Positions 51,709-60,886 of a DNA stretch of 64,000 nt are shown here, piece after piece (the stretch's first letter is position 1; each line of letters begins with the position of its first letter). A program made the position numbers and the translations under genes. The DNA comes from JAABRU01 sp050180235 (GTDB lineage Bacteria > Desulfobacterota > Desulfobacteria > Desulfobacterales > Desulfococcaceae), in contig JBFXEJ010000013.1 in NCBI GenBank assembly GCA_050180235.1, positions 13,063-77,062 on the forward strand, in the 5' to 3' direction. A model generated the notes under the pieces. That model was not told the origin of the DNA and made no database searches. It was given only the letters and a program-made list of their open reading frames with translations.

Positions 51709-52176
51709 TCAATCCCCCATGGTTGCCATATGATCATCATACATGGTTTCCAGTTTCAGTTTGTGGTTGGCCTCTTCCTGACACAGGATATTGAAAACCT
51801 TTTTGGCTTCCGCACCTTCAGCCTTTGTGCGCATTCCCTGATATAATTTCAGGGCTTTTTCCTCCCGTTTGATGGCAAGCAGGAGCAGATCCCTGTATCC
51901 CATTCCGGGTTTGTATGCCACATCATCCACATAATCACTGCGTTTCATGTCCGGAATCCATTTGAATTTGTATCCGGCCACATCCCTGCCCACAGTCCCG
52001 GCTTTCACATCATTGAGCAGTTTGGCATGTTTGTCCTCTTCTTTTGCAAATTCCTCCAGCATCTGCCTGGAACCGGAAAAAGATTCCTGTTTGGCTGCAT
52101 CCCGGTAAAAAGCTGCTGCCTCATGTTCTTTTTCAATTGCAAAATCAATCACCTCTTTTACATCTTTGAACTCCAT
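51709..52176 (-). CDS. Ferritin-like / rubrerythrin-type diiron protein
   Basis: A 155-residue four-helix protein. Metal-ligand pattern: EKEHEAAAFYRDAA (E..E), EEFAKEEDKHAKLL (ExxH), KREEKALKLYQGM and CQEEANHKLKLE (ExxH). No rubredoxin domain. AAGGAG precedes the ATG. The family detoxifies peroxide or stores iron in anaerobes. Confidence 0.85.
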   Translation of the reverse strand: MEFKDVKEVIDFAIEKEHEAAAFYRDAAKQESFSGSRQMLEEFAKEEDKHAKLLNDVKAGTVGRDVAGYKFKWIPDMKRSDYVDDVAYKPGMGYRDLLLLAIKREEKALKLYQGMRTKAEGAEAKKVFNILCQEEANHKLKLETMYDDHMATMGD

Positions 52177-52203
52177 TGTCTTCTCCTTTGCCCTTGTGTC
52201 GGA

Positions 52204-53130
52204 TTAAGGTTTGATTTCCAGTGTTCCGATGAGTTCGGACATACCGGAAATACGGTTTCCTGTCATATATTTTTCAATGCCATCCAGAATTTCCATTGTG
52301 GCACGTGGATTGACAAAACTGGCCGTGCCTATCTGAACAGCAGATGCGCCAACAATCAGAAATTCCAGAGCATCAGAAGCAGTCATAATGCCGCCGATGC
52401 CGATAACCGGAATTTTCACGGCCTGCACCGCCTGCCAGACCATGCGCAGCGCCACAGGCCGGATAGCCGGGCCTGACAATCCGCCTGTGATATTGGCAAG
52501 TTTCGGTCTTCGGGTGCGGATATCCACTGCCATGCCGGTCAGGGTATTGATCAGCGACAGCGAATCCGCGCCCGCGTCTGCCGCGCTTCTGGCAATCACG
52601 GTGATGTCTGTGACATTGGGGGATAATTTGACCATCAGAGGAAGGGTTGTGCGGCTTCGGACAGCCTTTACCACCTGAAATGCCGCAAGGGGATCAACAC
52701 CAAAGGCCACACCGCCGCAGGTGACATTGGGGCAGGAAATATTGACCTCAATACCCGCAATTCCTTCCGTGTCCTGAATGCGCGCAGCCAGTTCTGCATA
52801 GTCTTCCACTGTTTTGCCGTAAATATTGACAAATACAGTTGTGGAAAGGGTTTTGAGAAAGGGAAGTTTGCTTTTGACAAACTCTTCAAATCCCACATTT
52901 TCCAGACCAATGGCATTGAGCATACCGCAGGGGGTTTCCGCGATACGGGGCGGGGGATTGCCTTTGGACGGCTCCAGAGAAAGCCCTTTTACAATGATCC
53001 CGCCCAGCCGGTTCAGATCAAGGAGGGTTTCAAACTCACGCGCGTAACCAAAGGCTCCGGACGCGGTCATGACAGGATTTTTCAGGGATATGCGGCCTAT
53101 AGGCACGCTCAGATCAGGTTTTGCCGTCAT
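52204..53130 (-). CDS. pyrD: Dihydroorotate dehydrogenase, class 1B catalytic subunit
   Basis: A 308-residue FMN enzyme of pyrimidine synthesis. Features are MTASGAFGYAREF, NPPPRIAETPCGMLNAIGLEN, the catalytic Cys133 in VNISCPNV (Cys marks class 1), and IGIGGIMTASDALEF. Class 1B enzymes work with PyrK, an Fe-S/FAD subunit; no pyrK lies next to it. It is followed by the ferritin-like gene 27 bases on. No strong Shine-Dalgarno sequence is seen. Confidence 0.93.
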   Translation of the reverse strand: MTAKPDLSVPIGRISLKNPVMTASGAFGYAREFETLLDLNRLGGIIVKGLSLEPSKGNPPPRIAETPCGMLNAIGLENVGFEEFVKSKLPFLKTLSTTVFVNIYGKTVEDYAELAARIQDTEGIAGIEVNISCPNVTCGGVAFGVDPLAAFQVVKAVRSRTTLPLMVKLSPNVTDITVIARSAADAGADSLSLINTLTGMAVDIRTRRPKLANITGGLSGPAIRPVALRMVWQAVQAVKIPVIGIGGIMTASDALEFLIVGASAVQIGTASFVNPRATMEILDGIEKYMTGNRISGMSELIGTLEIKP

Positions 53131-53354
53131 GGTGTTTTTAAATTAAAATATCAGATGGTTAAAAAAATGAGGCTTCATGCCATGCCTTATGTATCAGATA
53201 CAGAGAAATCTTATATAAACGATTTTGACGCAAAACCGCAAGAGTAAATTGATGCCCGGTTCAGAAATTCATAATTTCCGCCTTACAGCAAAGCCAAATT
53301 TTCTGTTTGGCACTCGCGATTTAAGGTGATTTTTGAAAATAACTATCCAATTTC

Positions 53355-53467
53355 ATACCAAATCGCTTTCAAAGTTCGGGGAATGCCTCTTTTTTTAACC
53401 ACGAAAAACACGAAAAGTACGAAAAAACAGCATTTGGCATGCCCATTTTTTGAAAGCGGATTGGTAT
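53355..53467. repeat. MITE-like element nested in another repeat
   Basis: Ends ATACCAAATCGCTTTCAAA and TTTGAAAGCGGATTGGTAT, 19-bp arms with one mismatch. Flanking bases (AGGTGATTTTTGAAAAT left, GTTCACAGACACAAGCTGGA right) belong to the 101-bp family, so this copy landed inside it. Confidence 0.6.
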
Positions 53468-53510
53468 CGGTTCACAGACACAAGCTGGAAGCTTGTGCTA
53501 CTTTTAATTT

Positions 53511-53610
53511 TTCTCTGTGTTCTCTGTTTTTTCTCTGTGTTCTCTGTTTTTTCTCTGTGTTCTCTGTTTTTTCTCTGTGTTCTCTGTTTTTTCTCTGTGT
53601 CCTCTGTGGG
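53511..53610. repeat. 20-bp tandem repeat, TTCTCTGTGTTCTCTGTTTT
   Basis: Four exact units followed by one variant ending CCTCTGTGGGAAACC. The TCTCTGTG / GTGGGAAAC motif recurs at ~56990-57036 and as a large inverted repeat at 63881-63974. Confidence 0.8.
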
Positions 53611-53640
53611 AAACCTGTATTTCTGCACTCAAAAGCAATC

Positions 53641-53740
53641 GAGTATGCAAAAAACCGCTCCGCTCAATTTTTGCACTCCTCCGGATTTGCGAGTATGCAA
53701 AAAACCGCTCCGCTCAATTTTTGCACTCCTCCGGATTTGC
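53641..53740. repeat. Two direct 50-bp copies of the GTGCAAAAA-type hairpin
   Basis: Each 50-bp unit starts GAGTATGCAAAAAACC and holds arms TGCAAAAA / TTTTTGCA around CCGCTCCGCTCAA, then ACTCCTCCGGATTTGC. Confidence 0.7.
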
Positions 53741-53775
53741 ATTCCGCATTGTATAAAACCAATGGAGAATCGGTA

Positions 53776-56658
53776 TCAGTCCGCATTCATAAATTTATCC
53801 CATATCCGGACAACCTGATCCCGCAAATCCCGGAAATGCTCTTCCGGAACCTGCGCGGGCATTTCCCGCAGACTGCGTTTATGGCCCGCAGCCCGGAATG
53901 TCAGGTATGCCTTGCGGAGAAAATAGGCTGTGATTTCATCCAGAATTCCCACATCCCACAGGGTTCGGATCAGGCGCACATTGTCTGTCCATGTCAGAAT
54001 TTCAGTATGCTGATGCGCATGGAGCAGCACCAGAAACTGCACCAGAAATTCAATATCCACAATTCCGCCGTCTCCCTGTTTCAGATCAAAAATACCGGGT
54101 TCTGTTTTAAGCAGTTCTTTTTTCATGCGCTCCCGCATTTCCCGGATTTCCTTTCTGAGCAGAGTTTCATCCCTCTGCTGCGACAGAATCTCGCTGCGGA
54201 TTTCATTGAAACGGATCATAATGCCCGGATCACCCGCAATGGGTCTGGCTCTCACAAGGGCCTGCTTTTCCCATGTCCAGGCTTCTTCCCTCTGATAGGT
54301 GCGGAATCCCTCCACCGAGGATACCAGAATACCTGATGCGCCGCTGGGACGCAGCCGCATATCAGCCTCATACAGTCTGCCGGTTCCTGTGTGTGTGGAA
54401 AGCAGATGCAGCACTCTCTGTCCCAGACGCGCAAAAAAAGTGATGGTGTCTATGGGATTTTTTCCGCCCTGTGTTTCTCCGCCGGTTCCGGAATGCAGAA
54501 AAACCAAATCCAGATCTGATCCGTATCCCAGTTCCAGCCCGCCCAGTTTGCCGTAGGCTATCACAGCAAAACCCCTGTCACTGCATACAGCACCGTGATC
54601 GCATTCAGGTCTGCCGTGTCGTTTGACCAGATGATTCCAGGAAAGTTCCAGCACCTGTCCAAGCACGGTTTCGGCTATGTCCGAAAGATGATCACTGACG
54701 CGCATCAGAGGCATGGCATCGCTGATATCCGCAGCCGCAACCCGCAGCACATTGACCTGACGGAAAATCCGCAGCGCATCCATCTGCTGCTCCAGATCAG
54801 CCGGATCTGTGCGGGAAAGCCTTTGCACCAGATCCGCCTCCAGTTCCTCTCTGTCCGGAGCCATATACAGGGTATGGCTGTCCATGAGTTCATCCAGAAG
54901 CAGTGGATGGGTGCAGAGAAAAGACAGAATCCACGCGCTGCTCTCGGCCAGCCGGATCAGATGATTCAGCGTATCAGGATTTTCCAGCAAAAGGGAAATA
55001 TAACTGGTGCGGCGCCGGATGGATCTGACCAGCCGGAGAATCCGATCCAGAATCACAGGAGCCTGATCTTTATTGCGAATTTGCGCAAGCACCAGAGGAA
55101 TGAAACGGTCTATCCTTTCCCGGCCTTCGCTGCTGAGAACCTGCACTGCCAAATCCTCACGGAATTCTTTGAGAAGATGCAGTACAGTCTGGGGATCATC
55201 AAAACCCGCTGTTTTGAGCATATCCGGATTTTCCCCGGCTTTCGCGGGATTCTGCCATATTTCTGTGCATACCTGTGGGCAGGTGTCTGAGGGATTTTCC
55301 GCATTTCCCATTTTCAGCAGACTTCTGAAATGAAGGTGAACCGTGTTCCGGTGATGATCCAGCGTTTTGCGGAAAGAATCAGCATCCTGAAATCCCAGAG
55401 ACAAAGCCAGTCTTTCCTTTCCCCCTGCATCGCCGGGCAGGGTATGGGTCTGGGCATCCCCGAATTCCTGCAGCCGGTGTTCAGTATAGCGCAGAAATTC
55501 ATAGGCCTGTGTAAGCGTATCGCAGACTGTCCGGGGAATATGCTTTTCCTGCACCAGAAGTTTCAGCACAGAAATTATGCAGCGTTCCTGCAAAGCCGGC
55601 TTGAGTCCGCCCCGGATAAGCTGAAACACCTGTCCGAAAAACTCCACTTCCCGAATGCCGCCCGCGCCCAGTTTGATATTGTCCTTCATGCCTTTCCGCA
55701 TAACCTCACGGGAAATTTTCTGTTTCATGTCCCGCAGGGATTCAAACACGCCATAATCCACATAACGCCGGAACACAAAGGGATTGAGGGCTTTGAGCAG
55801 CCGGTTTCCCGCGTCCCGGTCTCCCGCGATGACCCGTGCCTTGATCCACGCGTAACGCTCCCATTCCCGTCCCTGTTCATGGTAATAATTTTCCAGAGCA
55901 TCAAAACTCATGACCAAAGGGCCGCTTTCCCCAAAAGGACGCAGATTCATATCCACCCGGAACACAATGCCGTCTGCTGTGGGATTTCCCAGCACCCGGA
56001 TCAGACTGCGCCCCAGACGCAGAAAAAAATCAGTGTTGCTGATGATTTTCGGACTGTTCCGGGTTTCCCCGATCTCAGGATACGCGAAAATCAGATCAAT
56101 ATCTGAGGAAAAATTCAGTTCCCCCGCGCCCAGTTTGCCCATGCCCAGCACCACCATCTGCTGGGGATTTCCGCTGTTTCCAAAGGGAACCCCGTACTGT
56201 GCGCACTCCCATTTGTAAAGCAGAGACAGCGCACCCTGCACACACGCGTCTGCAAACGCGGACAGATCTCTCATGGTTTCCCATAAATCAGCAATACCGG
56301 CCAGATCCCGGCACGCAATTCGCAGCATTTCCCTCTGCCGGACAATGCGGAGAATGCGCATCAGATCAATTTCTTCGGCAATACCTTCCAGCAATTTGGA
56401 AATCCGGGCTGCATATTCATCCGGTTCGTATGCGCGGTACATATCACTGCTGCGAATCAGATCATCGGGAATTTCCGGATGACGCCCGCAAAGTCTGAGC
56501 GCAAAATCGCTGACCGCAAAAACATATTGCAGCAATTCTTCAGATCGGGAATCCAAAACCGTTTCCAGCCCTGCCTGTTTTGCAGATGCCCGGTATTCCT
56601 TCCATTTTTCCTCTGCCGCTTTTTGCAGGGATTGCGGCAGCATTCTGATATGTTTCAT
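53776..56658 (-). CDS. glnE: Glutamine synthetase adenylyltransferase / deadenylase
   Basis: A 960-residue bifunctional enzyme controlling glutamine synthetase. It holds two nucleotidyltransferase domains: deadenylase (N-half, GMGKLGAGELNFSSDIDLIFAY near 172-193) and adenylylase (C-half, AYGKLGGLELGYGSDLDLVFLH near 700). Both GSDxD/SSDxD metal sites are intact. The length matches the family. AGGAA lies before the ATG. The stop codon TGA abuts the end of an ATACC-type repeat, so the insertion sits right at the gene's 3' end. No glnA or glnB is in the window. Confidence 0.95.
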   Translation of the reverse strand: MKHIRMLPQSLQKAAEEKWKEYRASAKQAGLETVLDSRSEELLQYVFAVSDFALRLCGRHPEIPDDLIRSSDMYRAYEPDEYAARISKLLEGIAEEIDLMRILRIVRQREMLRIACRDLAGIADLWETMRDLSAFADACVQGALSLLYKWECAQYGVPFGNSGNPQQMVVLGMGKLGAGELNFSSDIDLIFAYPEIGETRNSPKIISNTDFFLRLGRSLIRVLGNPTADGIVFRVDMNLRPFGESGPLVMSFDALENYYHEQGREWERYAWIKARVIAGDRDAGNRLLKALNPFVFRRYVDYGVFESLRDMKQKISREVMRKGMKDNIKLGAGGIREVEFFGQVFQLIRGGLKPALQERCIISVLKLLVQEKHIPRTVCDTLTQAYEFLRYTEHRLQEFGDAQTHTLPGDAGGKERLALSLGFQDADSFRKTLDHHRNTVHLHFRSLLKMGNAENPSDTCPQVCTEIWQNPAKAGENPDMLKTAGFDDPQTVLHLLKEFREDLAVQVLSSEGRERIDRFIPLVLAQIRNKDQAPVILDRILRLVRSIRRRTSYISLLLENPDTLNHLIRLAESSAWILSFLCTHPLLLDELMDSHTLYMAPDREELEADLVQRLSRTDPADLEQQMDALRIFRQVNVLRVAAADISDAMPLMRVSDHLSDIAETVLGQVLELSWNHLVKRHGRPECDHGAVCSDRGFAVIAYGKLGGLELGYGSDLDLVFLHSGTGGETQGGKNPIDTITFFARLGQRVLHLLSTHTGTGRLYEADMRLRPSGASGILVSSVEGFRTYQREEAWTWEKQALVRARPIAGDPGIMIRFNEIRSEILSQQRDETLLRKEIREMRERMKKELLKTEPGIFDLKQGDGGIVDIEFLVQFLVLLHAHQHTEILTWTDNVRLIRTLWDVGILDEITAYFLRKAYLTFRAAGHKRSLREMPAQVPEEHFRDLRDQVVRIWDKFMNAD

Positions 56659-56850
56659 TTTTTTCCTGTTCTTATCATGGCTTGAGCATTTTCTTTTTTC
56701 CCATCTCCTGCGTTGTCGTGAATAATGACATAACTCCCGCAGTCTGGCAACTTATACCTTTTTTTCTGCCCAAAAGAAAAGACTGATCTGCTCTTTGTGA
56801 ATCTTTGTGAATTTTGGGCAGTCAGTTTTTCACGGGTGAAACTGTCTGTT

Positions 56851-56942
56851 ATACCAAATCGCCATTGAAAATATACTTATGAGACACACCCCTGCCCCTC
56901 TCAGGAGGGGATTTTCTGAAAAAATCAATGGCGAATTGGTAT
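56851..56942. repeat. 92-bp MITE-like element, second copy
   Basis: Same length and ~95% identical to 21889-21980, including the CCCCTCTCAGGAGGGG core. It is one base away from the next element. Confidence 0.75.
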
Positions 56943-56943
56943 T

Positions 56944-57071
56944 ATACCAATTCGCCATTGATTTTATACAATAATGTGAGTTGTTTCCTCTGTGTTCTCT
57001 GTGGTTTTTTTCTCTCTGTGTCCTCTGTGGGAAACCGAATCATAAGTATATTTTCAATGGCGAATTGGTAT
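56944..57071. repeat. MITE-like element adjoining the previous copy
   Basis: Starts ATACCAATTCGCCATTGA and ends TTCAATGGCGAATTGGTAT (perfect 18-bp arms). The interior holds TCTCTGTG-type repeats and the ATAAGTATATTTTC segment of the 92-bp family. Confidence 0.65.
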
Positions 57072-57311
57072 TATATGAAATCTGGCCGGGGACATTCATC
57101 CCCGGAAATTCCAAAACAGCAGACTTTTGCGCTCTGAATAACCGCCATGATTTCGGATATATCTTCTGTTTCTCTGTTTATCCTTTTTTTACTTGAAATA
57201 TCAAATCTTTAAGTCAATTGCATTGACGCTTCAAGCGGGAATCTGCAAAGCAAAAATATCCGCTGGGTGCCTGTAAGTAAAAATATTACATCATAATCAG
57301 AAATCCTCTAA

Positions 57312-57340
57312 TTGACGGACTTTGTTTATCTGATTATTAT
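57312..57340 (+). promoter_or_regulatory. Putative sigma-70 promoter for malic enzyme
   Basis: TTGACG (57312-57317), 17 bases, TATTAT (57335-57340). A 101-bp MITE-like element lies between it and the gene. Apart from this, 57072-57407 shows no gene. Confidence 0.45.
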
Positions 57341-57407
57341 TATTTCGGTTTTTCAGAACTGCCGACTGTAATAACAAAGTGCATTGCTGTACTTTATTTT
57401 ATAATAA

Positions 57408-57508
57408 GGTGATTTCTGAAAATAAATATCCCGGTTCAGTTCACAGACACAGGGCAAAAGCCGGAAGCCTGTGCTGCTTTTCCGGGATATTCTTTTCTGG
57501 AAATCACC
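57408..57508. repeat. 101-bp MITE-like element, copy 2 (inverted)
   Basis: Begins GGTGATTTCTGAAAATAAAT and ends TTCTGGAAATCACC. It is in reverse orientation to copies at 33428 and 61537, and lies 32 bases before the malic enzyme start. Confidence 0.75.
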
Positions 57509-57539
57509 TAACTCCGGATATTCAGAAGGAAAACAGGAA

Positions 57540-59198
57540 ATGACTGATTTGAAAATGACTGAAATCCCCACAGGTATGGAACTGCTGCGCAATCCCTTTT
57601 TGAACAAAGGCACGGCCTTTACGGAAAGAGAAAGGGAAATGCTCGGCCTTCGCGGAATGCTGCCCCCGCGGGTGCTTACTATGGAACAGCAGTGTGCGCG
57701 GATTCTGGAGAGTGTGCGCAGAAAACCGACCGATCTTGGCAAATACATCACCCTGATGGCCCTGTATGACCGGAACCGCAATCTTTTTTACCGCGTGATA
57801 GAAGAAAACCTGGAAGAAATGATGCCACTGATCTATACACCGACAGTGGGACAGGCATGCAGGGAGTTTTCCCATATTTTCCGGAGAGCCAATGGCCTGT
57901 TTGTCGCGTCAAAGAAAAAAGGGAAAATACGTGAAATTCTGCAAACATGGCCATATAAAGATGTCAGAATCATTGTGGTGACAGACGGGGAACGGATTCT
58001 CGGACTCGGAGATTTGGGGGTGAACGGGATGGGAATTCCCATCGGCAAACTCTGTCTTTATACAGCCTGCGCGGGGATTCATCCCCTGTCCTGCCTGCCC
58101 ATCTGCATTGATGTGGGAACCAATAATGAGGAAATGCTAAGAGATCCCCTGTATCTGGGAATGCAGAACAGACGCCCGCGCGGACAGGAATATGATGATC
58201 TGATGGAAGAATTCATGACTGCTGTGCGGGATGTGTATCCCCGTGCGATTGTTCAGTTCGAGGATTTCGGAAATCACAATGCCTTCCGTCTGCTGGAAAC
58301 CTACCGGGATCGTTTCTGCTGTTTTAACGATGATATTCAGGGCACGGCAGGCATGGCACTGGCCGGTGTTTTATCTGCCATGCGGATGCTTGGCCGGAAA
58401 CTGAAAGATCAGAAATTTCTCTTTCTCGGAGCCGGGGAAGCGGGAACCGGCATAGGAGATCTGATTGTTTCCGCAATGGTGGATCAGGGAATGCCGGAAG
58501 CCGAAGCACGTACCCACTGCTGGTTTGTGGATTCCAAAGGACTGGTGGTGAAATCGCGGGAAAATCTGCCTGATCACAAACAGGTTTATGCGCATGATCA
58601 TGAATTTATTCCGGATTTTCTCAGCGCAGTTCATGCCCTGAAACCCGCAGCCATTATCGGTGTATCCGGTCAGTCACGTGCTTTCACCCGGCCTGTGCTG
58701 GAGGCTATGGCAAAATACAATGAGCGTCCCATTGTTTTCGCTCTTTCCAATCCTACTGCAAATTCCGAATGCACAGCCGATGAGGCATACCAATGGACAG
58801 ACGGACGTGTGATTTTTGCCAGCGGCAGTCCTTTTGCGCCTGTCACATACAGGGGAAAAACCTGGGCTCCGGGACAGGGAAACAATGTGTATATCTTTCC
58901 CGGTGTGGGACTGGGTGTGATTGCCTCATGTGCAAAAAAAGTCAGCAGTGAGATGTTTCTGATTGCAGCAAAGGAACTGGCCGGGCAGGTTTCAGAAGAG
59001 GATTATCAGAAAGGCTCTGTTTATCCATCTCTGACCAAAATCCGCAAAGTCTCGGCAGAAATTGCCACAGCAGTTGCCGGCGCTGCCTTTGAAAGAGGAC
59101 TTGCCGGAATACCAAGACCCGAAGATCTGGCAGGTTTTATCCGCTCCCGGATGTATAAACCTGTGTATCCGGAATATATTCAGCAGCAGTCTGCATAG
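57540..59198 (+). CDS. maeA: NAD-dependent malic enzyme (SfcA/MaeA type)
   Basis: A 552-residue enzyme converting malate to pyruvate and CO2. The start is ATG 57540 (GGAAAACAGGAA upstream); the open frame before it is repeat DNA. Motifs: ENLEEMMPLIYTPTVGQAC, ILGLGDLGVNGMGIPIGKL, FEDFGNHNAF, FNDDIQGTAGMALAG (metal site), GAGEAGTGIGDLI (NAD fold) and FALSNPTANSECTA. The length and motifs match large-subunit eukaryote/E. coli SfcA-type enzymes. Confidence 0.94.
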   Translation: MTDLKMTEIPTGMELLRNPFLNKGTAFTEREREMLGLRGMLPPRVLTMEQQCARILESVRRKPTDLGKYITLMALYDRNRNLFYRVIEENLEEMMPLIYTPTVGQACREFSHIFRRANGLFVASKKKGKIREILQTWPYKDVRIIVVTDGERILGLGDLGVNGMGIPIGKLCLYTACAGIHPLSCLPICIDVGTNNEEMLRDPLYLGMQNRRPRGQEYDDLMEEFMTAVRDVYPRAIVQFEDFGNHNAFRLLETYRDRFCCFNDDIQGTAGMALAGVLSAMRMLGRKLKDQKFLFLGAGEAGTGIGDLIVSAMVDQGMPEAEARTHCWFVDSKGLVVKSRENLPDHKQVYAHDHEFIPDFLSAVHALKPAAIIGVSGQSRAFTRPVLEAMAKYNERPIVFALSNPTANSECTADEAYQWTDGRVIFASGSPFAPVTYRGKTWAPGQGNNVYIFPGVGLGVIASCAKKVSSEMFLIAAKELAGQVSEEDYQKGSVYPSLTKIRKVSAEIATAVAGAAFERGLAGIPRPEDLAGFIRSRMYKPVYPEYIQQQSA

Positions 59199-59641
59199 TA
59201 CAGAGTTTCCGCTGTTTTGCCGCAGATGTTCAATTCTGACCGGCTGCATCCCGGAATTTTCCGCAGAGGACGCTGAGGCGCTGGGAATTTTATAATACGG
59301 TGGGCATTGTCATGCCCACCGGGTTCAGATGTCCGGGTGCTGTGTTTTCAATATTGAAACAGCAGATTTTGGCAGTGCTGCACAAGTAATGCTGATTATT
59401 TAAATTATATTTACAAAATGTTATGCTGATTTCCTGTTTTTGGATACCGGACTTCCCACCATTATCAGAAACACCGGAAAATGCTGTATCCCGGCATTTT
59501 CCGGCTTTCCGCCTCCTGAAAAAAGCATTATGCTCCGGCTGTCCGGTTTTGGATAAAACGGAATAAAAGTCTGAAATTAAAAATAATAATGACAGTATTG
59601 CTTTTGCAGTACTACCAAATTTTTAAGGAATCAACCTTTAT
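59199..59641. other. Intergenic region between maeA and EamA gene
   Basis: A clean hairpin GGTGGGCAT / ATGCCCACC (59299-59320) lies 100 bases past the maeA stop, without a T tract; it may end the transcript. The rest is AT-rich with no ORF or recognised repeat. Confidence 0.45.
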
Positions 59642-60511
59642 ATGCAATGGCTGCTTCTGTCCCTGCTGACCGCACTGGCGGTTTCCTCTCAGGATGCGTG
59701 TGTCAAGAAATTCTTTTCCGGACTTACACCTGTTGAGATGTCTGTCTATCCCCTGTTATACAGTCTGCCGCTGTTTGCTGTGAGTGCGCTGCTGATTCCG
59801 GTTCCGCACATCGGCCCGGATTTTCTGTGGTGTTTTCTGATAAGCATTCCCCTCAACGGGCTCACCTTTGTTCTGTATATGAAAGCCCTGAAGATATCTC
59901 CTCTTTCCCTGACAGTTCCATACCTGGCATTCACACCGGTTTTTATGATTCTGACCGGATACCTGTTTTTGGATGAAATACCGGGTATCAGGGGTATGTC
60001 CGGCATTGGGCTTATCTGCGCAGGCGGATATGTTCTTCAGATTGATCCCGGTAAGTGGAATCTTCTTGCGCCCGTGCAGGCTCTCTTCCGGGAGAAAGGT
60101 TCACGGATTATGCTCTTTGTGGCCTTTGTTTACAGTCTTACCTCGGTTATCGGCAAAAAGGCCATTCTGAATTCCTCCCCGCTGTTTTTTACCATGACAT
60201 TTTATACCCTCTTCAATGTTCTTATGATTCTTTTTTTCCGCGTGAACGGAAACATTCGGCTGGCAGCATTCCGGAAAGATGCGGCCAAAGGTTTGACAGC
60301 AGGACTTATGCTCTTTTTTCACGGACTGTTTCACGGATGGGCCATTTCCCTTGTTCAGGCAGCGTATATGATTTCGGTCAAACGCCTCAGTGTGGTCATC
60401 AGTGTTTTGTACGGACGTTTTCTGTTTAAAGAGGAGAATATGTTTTTCCGTCTGAGCGGGGCTGTTTTCATGCTTGCGGGGACAATTCTTATTATGCTGC
60501 CGGGAAACTGA
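59642..60511 (+). CDS. EamA/DMT-family transporter
   Basis: A 289-residue integral membrane protein with ten predicted helices in two EamA halves. It has typical phrases PLTVPYLAFTPVFMILTGYLFLDE (end of the first half) and RFLFKEENMFFRLSGAVFMLAG (end of the second). These drug/metabolite transporters export small metabolites; the substrate is unknown. AAGGA lies 12 bases before the ATG, a loose spacing. Confidence 0.85.
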   Translation: MQWLLLSLLTALAVSSQDACVKKFFSGLTPVEMSVYPLLYSLPLFAVSALLIPVPHIGPDFLWCFLISIPLNGLTFVLYMKALKISPLSLTVPYLAFTPVFMILTGYLFLDEIPGIRGMSGIGLICAGGYVLQIDPGKWNLLAPVQALFREKGSRIMLFVAFVYSLTSVIGKKAILNSSPLFFTMTFYTLFNVLMILFFRVNGNIRLAAFRKDAAKGLTAGLMLFFHGLFHGWAISLVQAAYMISVKRLSVVISVLYGRFLFKEENMFFRLSGAVFMLAGTILIMLPGN

Positions 60512-60692
60512 ATTTTAATGGAAGCAAAAAACTGTTGTCCGGAAATTTCCGGCCCGTACCATATTCCGTTTACGTCAGATTCACATCCCGTATACCGGAA
60601 ATAACAGTTCTCCTTTACAGTTTCTGATTTTGGGATTATTATTGACTGGTATTACGCTGTCATTCCAAAAATCAGAAAGTTATCCTTTTTAA

Positions 60693-60758
60693 CCGTCATA
60701 CCGGTGAAAACCGGAATCCAGCAGTTTCAGCATATTCCGGTTTTCACCGGTATGACGG
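60693..60758. repeat. Inverted repeat with perfect 25-bp arms
   Basis: CCGTCATACCGGTGAAAACC... and its exact inverse ...GGTTTTCACCGGTATGACGG, separated by 16 bases. It resembles 'putative MITE/REP' palindromes reported in many bacterial genomes. It lies in the 375-base gap before the peroxiredoxin gene, which otherwise shows nothing. Confidence 0.75.
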
Positions 60759-60886
60759 CATTCAGCAGGCCGGATACAGGCAAAGGCTGATAAGCAGGCC
60801 TGCTCCGTGACATCAGGCATCATGGGATTAAACCGCCATCCGGATGCCTGTAAAATCACATGGCGGCAAATAAAGGAGACTGAATA

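Larger units (their letters stand above)
53131..53775. other. Repeat-filled gap between glnE and pyrD
   Basis: No gene is supported. In order: a split copy of the 101-bp element (53323-53354 and ~53466-53505) interrupted by an ATACCAAATCG element (53355-53467); a 20-bp tandem repeat (53511-53610); two direct 50-bp GTGCAAAAA-type units (53641-53740); and one end of an ATACC element at the glnE stop (to 53776). Confidence 0.6.

Noticed and set aside
51434..51712. N-terminal extension of the chalcone-isomerase-like gene
   Set aside because: The extension is low-complexity repeat DNA (cacaaaggcac type); a signal peptide and Shine-Dalgarno support the start at 51433.
53511..53610. Second CRISPR-like candidate
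   Set aside because: A simple 20-bp tandem repeat without spacers.
53326..54336. Long plus-strand ORF of 336 codons
   Set aside because: Its first half is tandem and hairpin repeats and its second half is antisense to the conserved end of glnE.
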